A DNA stretch of 64,000 bases, taken from contig WBMZ01014153.1 in NCBI GenBank assembly GCA_013400975.1, positions 124,001 to 188,000 on the forward strand, read 5' to 3'. The position numbers were made by a program, and so were the translations under genes. Of the stretch, positions 24,810 through 35,039 are shown piece after piece; position 1 is the first letter of the stretch; each line of letters opens with the position of its first letter. The notes below the pieces were generated by a model. The model saw only the letters and a program-made list of their open reading frames with translations, had not been told where the DNA came from and searched no databases. The DNA comes from Atrichornis clamosus. Its lineage: Eukaryota > Chordata > Aves > Passeriformes > Menuridae.

Positions 24810-24975
24810 TATCATATAATCATAGAATTGTTTGTTTTGGAAGGGACCCCTAAAATGAACAGGGACATCTTCAACTAGATCAGGTTAGAGTCCTGTTCAA
24901 CCTTACTTTGGTTATTTCCAGGAATGGGACATCCTGGAATGTCACCTCCCTGAACAACCTGTTCCAGTGTTTCAC
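24810..24975 (-). mobile_element. CR1 LINE 3' end nested inside an LTR
   Basis: About 165 bp of CR1 in minus orientation interrupt the LTR. The 3' tail is at the left (TAATCATAGAATTGTTTG, then TTGGAAGGGACCCC) and the 5' truncation point at the right (CTGTTCCAGTGTTTCAC). LTR sequence stops at about ATTAATCTT and resumes at TTCCAAGCCACAACTGTTTTG. No clear target-site duplication is visible, as is common for CR1. It carries no coding sequence. The nesting shows that this CR1 inserted after the LTR was in place. Confidence 0.9.
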
Positions 24976-27876
24976 TGTTTTTTCCAAGCCACAACTGTTT
25001 TGCCATGACAGCAACTGGTAAGGGCTCTCCCTATCCTTATCTCAACCCATGAGCTTTACATGGCACTTTCCCCCTGTCCTGTAAAGAAGAAGGAGTGATA
25101 GAGTAAATTGATGAGCACCTGGGAGCCGGAAAAGAACAACCCACCACCTAACAAATGCTTCATTAGAAATGTTTTTATTTCTGCAAAATAAAAAATGAGA
25201 AGTAAGAGAAGATACGGGGAGATATGGCCTAAAATGCAGAAGACTGGAGTTTGGCAAATCTATCAAATATGAAGATTATTATGTATTTTCTCATTTTCTG
25301 CCATTCATCAAATCTCTTTCCATCATACTTTAAAAATAATTATTTTGTAGGTGCACACATGGCAAAGAATCATTGACACCATGTTGAAATAAGAGACAAT
25401 ACCCCTAAAATATGCTAGGAAGAGACAATCACATTTTTCAATTGGACTTCACATTGGATTGTGATCTGGACCATAAAGACTAACTCCTGACTCCTGTAAT
25501 ATGTATCCCAGAATCTTACCGAAAATTTCAGTACTACAGGTACCACTTGCAAGAGAATTTCCAAGCCTTTGATGTTATCCAGTACATTCAGGACAAGCTT
25601 TTCCACTTTTTCTTCATTCATATTTGATAGCCTTAACCATTAGAAATAAAGTCTTCCTTGGTTTCAGCAAATGGATTTTACCCACTAAGGTAACAGATGG
25701 GGACATTAGCATACCCAACACATAAAAAGATAATGACTCATGCTTATTGTTGGCCTTTTGTCTTACATTTCTTTGCAAATGCTATATGGACTATCTGACA
25801 AAACTCACATAAGCAATAGAGCTTAGAGGAGATACTTTATTTTAATTATATCTACGAAATGTTTTGCGGTCCATATGGTGGCCTCCTGCTCTTTTTCATG
25901 CACTATAGAGAGAGACTTGTGTCTTTATTTCCCTCTTTTTCAGGTTTTAAATTAACCCCATAGTGTTACATTTGTTTCCTCCATTTTCCTGTGAGTTTCT
26001 TTAAGTATATGAGAGACAACTGACCTCCTGCACTTGTGGATTCATCCAATCCACCAACAGCAGAGGAATCTGTCCATGGTGAACATTCACTTCCTGCTGG
26101 TTTGCATCCTGATTTCTACTGGGAAAGATGATACATAAGCAAACAGCTGTTTTTTAAGGGGAAAATAGGTGCATCACTTTACATACTGATTGTGTCATTG
26201 CATCCTTTTGTACAGTATCATAGAACTTATAGGCATATACACTAGTTTTTTTCTCTTCTAGTCACTTCAATTAAAACCAAATCACTAATTTTATTTTCTT
26301 TTTTTTCAAATCACCTCATTTCATCTATTGAGGTTTGTTGAAGTCTCTTTCATATGTCATATTTGTCAGTGTATTTTTGAAGATTGTGAAAAATCACTTG
26401 ACAAAAGCCTGCAGAATCCAATGGATAGCAACATTGTACCTCAGAAAAAAGTCTTCTGGTGTCCATCCTAATGTATTTTGATGGTGACATACTTAAAATT
26501 TTATGTTTCAACTCCTAGCTCTAGATGGTACAAATTTGTGACAGATGTCATGACACATAATTACCTTTCACTAGTGTTCTGCATTATGGACATTAGCTTA
26601 GCTTATGTTGTTATTTCATAGGTGATACAAGAGCTTCTACATTTCTAATTAACTCCTGGACTCTGAACTGCAGTCATTACCTAAGCAGCAGAATGGAAAC
26701 GACTGGTGACAGACAACAGTCATTTGCTGACCAGGTTCTGGCTCTCTGTTGCACTCCTGTTGTCATGCTCTGCTGGAGCAAGGATATGGGAGCAGTGTCA
26801 ACAGTGATGGCCTGTTCCAGTTAATTGTAGCTGCTGCAGAACAGGGGAAGGATTGAAGAGTTCAGGCAGCACTCTGAGTTTCCACTCAGAACATTTCTTT
26901 AAACACAGTTTGGGAATATTCTCTGAAAAAGAGAAGCAAATAGAAGCTGAAAATCTCATTAAGTTTGAAAGATGGAAATGGAAACTGTCTGCTAACTCCT
27001 GAATTGTAGTGTGGCCAGAAATTCTTACTGCAAACTGGTATGGATGTTTCTGTGAGATTGGATGAGCAACTTCTGCTCCATGACTTTATAAAAAGAACAG
27101 ATAAGACAAAGCATTTACAGAAGGAACTAAAAGTTGTTCCTAACTTTCTTCAGATTTTGAAAATGGATAACTTGCTAGGAAGAGTGGGAGCAAAGGAAGA
27201 TGCCTTACACTGCCAGTTGGTTACGTTTCACACATTTAATACCATGGAAATATTTTCTAAGAGAGGGTTAAACTTTCAAATATTGCTTTACACTTGTACT
27301 CAATCTTTACATTGATCTCAGTGTGAACTTTTGAATACTCAGCAGGCATGGAGCTCTGAATTTAGTGGTCTGACTTTGAGTGAGAATGTGACATTTTTGT
27401 CCTTTATTTTTATCTGAGATTTTGCTCCACTTGACTCCAATTTTAACACTTATGTCCTTTCATTTCATCCATTTATGATTAGTTAGAGCTTTCAAGCCCC
27501 CAACTTTAATGAAGAACTGTTAACACTCAATTTATGATATTCATAAACATTTCTTCATCTTGTTCCATTTTTCACTCATAATACACAGCATGAGAATACA
27601 AAAATCTACAAGGTAGAAAGGGTCAATAATACCTAGCTGCAAAAGTGACTTTTGTTTGACAATTTTCCTGAAGACTGGAGTGATATATAAATATACAGCA
27701 GACAAATGGGATCCACAGGGACCCCTTTAAGATCTTTATGAATATTTGAAAGGGCATCTGGAGCCGTGGCTACACAGGGCAATCAATTGCTATGAATTTT
27801 TATTTCCCCAAGCACTCAAAGGGAATGGCATGACAGGTATGTATTATCAGCAAGATTCATTTAAAGAAACATGGGG

Positions 27877-28012
27877 CTTATTTTGATAGGAGCAAGGGGG
27901 AGAAAAAACCTCATTCATAAGTAATTTCATTTAAATTGAAGTTGCTTATTTTGATAGGAGCAAGGGGGAGAAAAAACCTCATTCATAAGTAATTTCATTT
28001 AAATTGAAGTTG
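27877..28012. repeat. Exact 68-bp tandem duplication
   Basis: Two adjacent 68-bp units (27877-27944 and 27945-28012), each starting CTTATTTTGATAGGAGCAAG, are identical as read. The absence of differences suggests a very recent duplication, a variable-number locus, or an assembly artefact. It lies in unique AT-rich DNA. Confidence 0.95.
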
Positions 28013-31000
28013 GCAAAGCTGATTTCTTAATTATTGGAATTATTGTAAAACTGAATGCTTCCTATTATTTTTAGATGCTGTATAGTCTTTTCTGAATTCC
28101 AGCACTGCTTCTTTAGAAATTTGAAAAGCAGTCTCAGGAGCCTGCAGAACTGAATAATGAAAAGAAACCCTTTTTGTATGAGAATTGAAAATCAAATTAG
28201 AAATTGGAATTTTGAAGGTGTCCTTCCTTCCTTTCTCTACAGAGACTGCGTTTTGGAAAATGCTGAAAGAGAAGAGTTCAGACTTTAAGCTTATTTTGAC
28301 AGTCTTCAAGCATTTTAAAATTGCATATTATGTCAGAAGCAATTAGAAATATTATTGTGTCACTGGAAATTCCACTGTCACTGTCATTTATTTATATCTT
28401 TTGTGGTACATGTATGTAAGAAGCTAAACCACAAAAATATTAACTTATGCTTGTAGTAAAACTGTAATACAAAGCATTATTATATCACTTTAAACTAAAA
28501 TATAGCACGAGGTACCTTCTATTTCTGTTTATGTTTTTGTTTTAGAAATCTGGTCAGGTCCCAAATGTTGTTCTTAACGAAGTCCAAGTTCAAATGGTGT
28601 AGAAGTAACTGCACTAAGAGGATAAAAAAAGGAGTAGATATGCTGCAAAGATACAATATAGTGCACCTGGTATAGAAATGAAGACTGTGGTTTGTTTGTG
28701 TGGTGTAGTGTGTGGGCAGCTTGCTTCTTTGAGATCTTAAGTTAATTCCTTGAAATCCAACTATTTAATATTCCATGACCTTACTGGCTCCAGAAATTAC
28801 TCATAGAAGACACAGGTTGAAGACTTTGAGGCAGAAGATGTCACAGTTATTTTGTTACTCTGAGACACATGTTCCTTAGTTTTGATATTTATCAGTTAGC
28901 TCAAACTTTTAGGAAGACAGGTTGCTAAAGTGTAAGTTGCAAATAATATAAAATAGTTGGTAAATTCTAAGAAGCTACTAGGCAGGGATTAATACATGAA
29001 ATTAAATATTTTCTTGGTGATTATTCAGGGTCCTCAGGGCAGAAACTTTTTTCAAAAAAATCAGTTCTCTTAGAAAGAACAGTTTTTTTCTTTACAATGT
29101 TTCATATCCAGAGGCCACTGGCCATAAAAGGTGTTGAATCCATTATAAGCTTGCAGGATTTCTGAATATCATGTCACAGCTGAGTTTCTTGCCATTTCCT
29201 CAGATCAATTCTAGAATTACTATTTCTGTAAAAGTAATCTTTTTTTTTTTTAATGCCTAAAGCTAAAATATAGCTAATATATACATAGATCAGTGATTTT
29301 CATTTAAGTGGAGAAGAAGAGCTTTAGCTTGGTGGTTATTGTTTCTGAATATTGTATACTGAGGTTTCAGCTCAAGCTATTTTCGATCCACAGATAGTCA
29401 CTGAAAGGTTGTTGACCTATGTACACATGGAAACCTTGTTATACTCAGATATGTGACTGACTCAGAGGTCCTCCTGATTAAATAACAAATGAACTAAAAA
29501 ACTCAATACCAACTGCAGAAATTTTTAAACACTTTTTGCCTTCCCCAACACAGTCATTTAAGCAGGAACATGGCTACTAACCTTGTTACTTGAGTTTCTC
29601 GACACTCTTCTCCTTGCTGTAGTTGACAAGTATTGCCTTTTTATTTTCAGATCCTCGCTTTCTGCTTCAAATTCTACATTTAGCTTGTTATTAGAAACCT
29701 GTTTTACCCTTCATTTTCAGTTATATTTATATATGCCAATAATTCAAATTACCATATTGTAATTACACTGCATGGGCAGAATTTGCCTTCATGGCTTCAA
29801 TTAAATGCTATGCCATAGAGCTGAACAGGAAATTTTGTTCTTTTCAGTGTATGTAGGTGACAGCTACAGATAACAGTGATTTATGCATATTGTTCTCTGA
29901 AGACTACATGTATATAAGATTCAGGCCTTAGGACAGTGTTCTCGGTTAAGGACACAGAAGGAGAAGTGTGTTAACCTATTCAACATAAATAGAACTAGTA
30001 AAAACAGTGCTAAAATGTCAAACTTTTTGAAAGTTTGAACACTAGAGAAAAAGATGGTCATGGTGGTCCCATTACTTAAGTATTCAGCCAGAACTAACCT
30101 ATAGGCCCATAAACCAAAGGCAGGCTAAAGATTTTTCTGCCATGTGACACTGATGGCAAGGCTGGAGACTCCTGTCCAGTGTGCTTTCTCTCACTGTTTT
30201 TGCTCTAGGCTCTTTGTTCTAGTTTCATGCAAAACGCCACTGATTTGTCGGTTTTCCAGTATTCTCAAGATTTCGTCAGTTTAATGATCCCTTCCTTGTT
30301 CTGTCTTTTCTCACAGAAGTTTTCTTAATCCTTTCTTCCAAATGAGAAAATTAATAATAGAATGCTGTTCTAGTCTGGAGGATTTGGCTAGCAGGCTCCC
30401 TATGATAAAATACACTTGTATATAGCAGATATTTTAAAAATTTAAAATGCCAATAGAATACAAGCCAATGGGGTAAGGGCTCTCTGCTTAGTGACATCTT
30501 CACTACAAAAAGTCAAATCCATTAACACTTTAGAAATGAGCAATGCCTAAAGTAAATATATCTGAAACATTCCTGGCTCATATTAAAACCTGTGATTTGC
30601 TGTAACTGACTGAGAAACTCAGATGAAAGAAGAGCCACAATGATAAAAGAAACCATAGTGATACAGGTGAGTGATAAGTCCTCCTTGCAAGTATGATGTT
30701 CTGGCTACAAGTAAACACGTAGAAAAAGTGTGAGTTGAATTCTTATACCTGAGTGCATGTATATTAATAGAAAATTACTACATAGTCTGGTTCTTCTTTT
30801 AAAAAATCTGGTTTTAGAATTATGATGTAGCTTCATTTGGTGAAGGCAGTTATCTAAAAGCCACAGTAAAATCCTTGTTGTGGTACTATAATAATACAGC
30901 TTCTTTATTTATGTAAGTAAGATAAAGGATCTCTGCTATACCCTTGTGTAATTAAGAACAACAGTAAATGGGATCCACCTGTTTTAAAAACAGGCATTCT

Positions 31001-31794
31001 AGAAGAAGCTGGTTTAGGAGCTGCAACACAGCCAAGGAGCTCAAAGGAAACCAGATAAATTTAAATAAATTTGCAATCCAGGAAACACCAAGAAAAATAA
31101 ATTCAGCCTTATTTTCATGGAGACGTTCCTCAAAAATGGGTAGGAATGAAGTGTATTTACTTGTTATACAGGTGGGTTACTTTTTATACATGTCGGTGGA
31201 TAATGTGTCAAGCTTTGCCAGGACACAGAGGGGTTTTTCATTAGATTTTACCTTGCCCGTCAGGTGGACACATCCTGTCTTTAAGTTAGACCAAACATAG
31301 AGAAATGTTGTACTGATATGGCTGTGATACTGAGCAATCCTGACTGGCAGGAAGCTAAAGATCCTTGGATTTCTATGTTTGTTTTCAGTCTGCATTTCTT
31401 TGCTGCATTTGAATGTTCTTTAGAGTTCATCTGGCCTGGAAAATCTCCTTCTTGCAAAAGACCGTGTTTTTCATATGATGAAGTTTTATGCTCAGGCTTC
31501 AAGATTGTTTTCACTGTTCTCTTTTTCTCTAAAATATTTAATGGGAATCTATGCTGTATGTGATCTGGCTGTCAATAATCTCTCTGGAGTACAGAGGAAA
31601 AGAATTCCTTTGCCCTGTCCGAGTAGCAGACAATCTTCTGCTGTCAGCTCTGTGCATTCCTCATCATTCTCTCCTGGTTTTTGTCAGAGAAGAAGTGCTG
31701 CACTAGTCAGGGGTAAATGTCAGGAAGAATCCGTGCCAAACCATACGTGTAAGCTCCATACAGACAAATTCTGCAGTTCAGGAGTTTGTCTGTG

Positions 31795-31810
31795 TATATA
31801 TATATATATA
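31795..31810. repeat. (TA)n microsatellite
   Basis: Eight TA units flanked by TGTG on the left and CACACATACATG on the right, so the whole stretch is a near-palindromic TG-TA-CA block. Likely variable in length. Confidence 0.85.
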
Positions 31811-33003
31811 CACACATACATGCCGTATTTATGTACATAAAAAGAGAGGATGGTAGAAATGAAGAGCAAGAAACAAGGAAAACCTGGGATTTACACACCA
31901 TAAACACAATACATCATTAACTTCTTTACTTTACACGTCCCAGTATCAGTAGCCAAGTCACTGCACTTACATTATATTACCCAAACCAGTGAAAATTTAG
32001 ATAATCATTACTACAAGCTATGTAGTTTTTCGGAGCTTTTTTGTAATCCCCAAAGCAATGTTAATTTTTGATGTATTTATTAACACTTTAATTGTACCAG
32101 TTATTGTTTATTCATAATTAGTCTATAATAAATGATTTATTCTAAGAGGAAATAATTAACTCTGCTACAAATCATTAATTTCCATGGACTAAAGTTTAAA
32201 ATCTACAGAAATAATTTGCAAGTCTAATGCAAGTTTTGGATTTTTTATTTTCTCTTTCCTCCTGCCCTGTCTCTGTCTTATTTACAAGTATCTTGCTTGA
32301 ATTAATAAATATACAATAACTGAAATCTTTCATATTAATTAGCATAAAGTGGCATTTGTATAGTGATACTTAGCAGAGAGGTCGGATGTGGAGGATTAAC
32401 ACTGAAACAAAGATCTGAATAAATACATGGTATTTCAAACCAAATTCGCTAACCAGACATAGGATCACATTTTTAGATTAGGGTCTTGAATTTTGTATGA
32501 GATAGTATAACCCTGCTGTGTGGACTGTGATAAATTGCTTAGCGTGTGTCTGCTGGGACGTAAGACAACAAGATATTATTCTTAACCCCAGAACTGTCAA
32601 ACCCGATTATTTCCAAAGTTTGACAGCTTTGGGAGTGATAAAAGGAAACCTCTGTAGGAAAGAGGGTAGGAATGAGACTAGAGGAATGTTCTGCAGGTGT
32701 TTTTCATAGAATCATAGAATCATCATTGTTGGAAAAGACCTTTTGAGATCATCAAGCCCAACTGTTAACCCAACACTCTCAAGTCCATCACTAAACTATG
32801 TTCTTAAATGTCACATCTCCACATCTTTTGAATACCTTCAGAGATGTTGATTCAACCACTTCATTAGGCAGCCTGTTATAATGTCTGATTACCTTTCAGG
32901 TATAGAAATTTTTCCTAACACCTCCCCAGTGCAGCTTGAAGGGAGCAATTGAAGCCATTTCCTCTTATCATATCGCCTGTTATTTGGGAGAAGAGACAAA
33001 CCC

Positions 33004-33981
33004 TCACGTCACTACAACTTCCTTTGGGTAATTGTAGAGAGTGATAAGGTTCCCCCTGAGCCTCCTTTCCTCCAAGCTAAGCGACCCCAGCTTCCTCAGC
33101 TTCTCCTCGTCAGACTTGTGCTCCAGATCCTTCTCCAGCTTCATTGCTCTCCTCTGGCCATGTTCCAGCATCTCAACATCTTTCATGTAGTGAGGGGCAA
33201 AAGCTGAACAGCATTTTAGGTGTAGCCTCATCAGGGCCAAGTACAGGGGAATCACTGCTCTGGTTCTACTGGCCACACTATTGTTGAGAGAAGCTAGAAT
33301 GCCACTGGCCTTCTTGGCCACCTAGGCACACGCTGGCTCGTGTTCAGCCCTGTCGACCAGCATTCCCAGGTCCTTTTCTGCTGGGTAGCTTTCCAGCCAC
33401 TCTCTGCCAAGCCTATAGTGCTGCATGGGGTTGTTATGACCCAAGAACCAGGCACTTTGCCTTGTTGGACTATATGTAATTGGCCTCAGCCCATTGATCC
33501 AACCTGTCCAGACCCATCTTTTGAGCCTTCCTGCCCTCCAGCAGATCAACACTCCCACCCAGCTTGAAAACTTACTAAGGGTGCTCTGGATCCCCTGGTC
33601 CAGATCATTGATAAAGATATTAAGTAGGCTGGCCCCAACACTGAGACCCGGGGAACACCACTTGTGACTGGCCTCCAGCTGGATGTAACTCCATTCACCA
33701 CCATTCTCTGGGCCCATCCATTCAGCCAGTTTTTAACCCAGAAAACGGTGCACCTATCCAAGCCACGAGCAGACTGTTTCTTCATGAGAATGCTGTGGGA
33801 AGTGTGCCAAAGGCTTTACTAAAGTCGACGTAGACACACAGAGAGTTCCCTCCTTTACTAAGCAGGTCACCTTGTCAGAGAAAGAGATCAGGCTGGTTAA
33901 GCAGGACCTGCCTTTCAGAAACCTGTGCTGGCTGGGCTTGATGCCCTGGATATCTTGCATGTGCTGCATGATGGGTCTCAA
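33004..33981 (-). pseudogene. CR1 reverse-transcriptase remnant, frameshifted, catalytic box lost
   Basis: Pieces of the CR1 reverse transcriptase lie in order on the minus strand in alternating frames. 33754-33981 holds the GIKPSQHRFLKGRSCLTSLI block. 33546-33785, in a second frame, holds LDRCTVFWVKNWLNGWAQR and SSWRPVTSGVP. 33322-33717, back in the first frame, holds NIFINDLDQGIQSTLSKF, then LGHNNPMQHYRLG and PAEKDLGMLVD. 33004-33321 holds [20 protein letters not shown] and [13 protein letters not shown]. The catalytic FADD-type motif expected after TLSKF is gone: near 33562-33572 the sequence jumps directly to the following block, with a net loss that also changes frame. Without the two aspartates polymerisation is impossible. 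Confidence 0.88.
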
Positions 33982-34505
33982 GATGCTCTACTCCATGACC
34001 TTCCCCGGCACTAAGGTTAGGTTGATAGGCCTGTAGTTCCACGGATCCGCCTTCCAACCCTTCTTGTAGATGAGTGTCATATTTGGTCACCTACAGCCAC
34101 TTGAGGCCTCCCTGGTTAACCAGGACCGTTGGTAAATTATTGAAAATAGCTCAGTGAGAACTTCCACCAGGTCCCTCAGTACCCTTGTATGGATCCCAGC
34201 TGGTCCCATAAACCTGTGTGTGTCTATGTGCTACAGCAGGTCACTGACCATTTCTCCTTGGATTATGGGGACTTCATTATGCTCCTCATTCCTCTTTTCC
34301 AGCTCATGGGGCTGCGTAACCTGAAGGCAACTAGTCTTGCTGCTAAAGACTGAGTCAAAGTACCTCAGCCCTTTCCTCATACTTTTTCACTGTGTTTTCC
34401 TCCCCATTCAATGAAGGATGAGCTCTTTCTTAGCCCTCCTTTTCTTGCTAATGTATTTATAGAAACATTTTTTATTGTATTTTACAGTAGAAGCCTGATT
34501 AAGTT

Positions 34506-35039
34506 TTATTTGTGTTTGTGCTTTCTCATTTTCTCTGTGCACAACCTCACAACATCCTTGTAGTCCTCCTGAGCTGCCTGCCCTTTTTGCAGAGGTGATA
34601 AACTGTCTTTTTCTCCCAGAGTTCCAGCCAAAGCTCTCTGTTCAGTCACATCAGTCGTCTTCTCTGCTGGCTTGTTTTTTGGCACCTGGACACAGTCTGC
34701 ACCATTTAAGATTTCTTTCATGAAGCACATCCAGCCTTCATGGACTCCTTTGCCTTCCAGGACTGCCTCCCAAGGGACTTTCTCAACCAGTCTCCTAAAC
34801 AGGCCAAAGTCTGCCCTCCAGAAATCTGAGGTGGCAGTTCTGCTGACCCTCCTCCTTACTGCTCTGAGAATCAAAAACTCCATTGTTTCATGATCGCTGT
34901 GTCCAAGGCAGCCTCCAGTTGTCACAACACTCACCAGTCCTTCTTTGCTCATAAAGAGCAGCTGCAGCAGGACACCTCCCCTGGTAGGCTGACCCACCAG
35001 CAGTGTCAGGAAGTTGTGTTCCACACAGTCCAGGAACAT
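34506..35039 (-). pseudogene. CR1 endonuclease C-terminus and linker remnant
   Basis: A 177-codon minus-strand frame. Residues about 1-60 match the end of the APE-type endonuclease that nicks target DNA in CR1: FLDCVEHNFLTLLVGQPTR, then GHSDHETMEF, which includes the catalytic SDH triplet at about residues 48-50. The rest is the linker toward the reverse transcriptase, including RTATSDFWRADFGLFRRLVE and GQAAQEDYKDVVRLCTEKMR. The region around residues 115-150 is less like the family. It is in the same frame as 33546-33785 but separated from it by stops. The N-terminal endonuclease residues are absent, so it is non-functional. Confidence 0.85.

Larger units (their letters stand above)
23835..25148 (+). 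mobile_element. Solo LTR of an avian endogenous retrovirus, split by a CR1
   Basis: A long plus-strand LTR, about 1.15 kb without the insert. It opens with TGTCACAGTGTGGCATCAC, has a TGGCAAGGTTTCAATAG block, then a long central part made of degenerate repeats of 'GGAGCAG...GACCTGTG.CCC...GTGG' (about 24230-24600), and closes with TCTCCCTATCCTTATCTC and a terminus near CAACCCACCACC. I recognise this as an abundant bird LTR family, probably ERVL-like, but the class is not provable here. The promoter TATA equivalent (about 24094-24101) and the poly(A) signal (AATACA at 24792-24797) look eroded. A CR1 interrupts it at 24810-24975. No gag, pol or env adjoins, so the provirus was lost by LTR recombination. 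I found no convincing target-site duplication. Copies of this family also lie at 56840 and 59620. Confidence 0.88.
25149..32704. other. Unique AT-rich block, no gene supported
   Basis: About 7.5 kb without a recognisable gene or transposon. The longest open frames (110 codons at 30968-31300, 121 codons at 31475-31840, both plus) show no known motif and look like chance. Listed separately are the 68-bp exact duplication and a TA microsatellite. The frame at 31475-31840 ends by translating that microsatellite, a sign that it is spurious. Confidence 0.55.
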
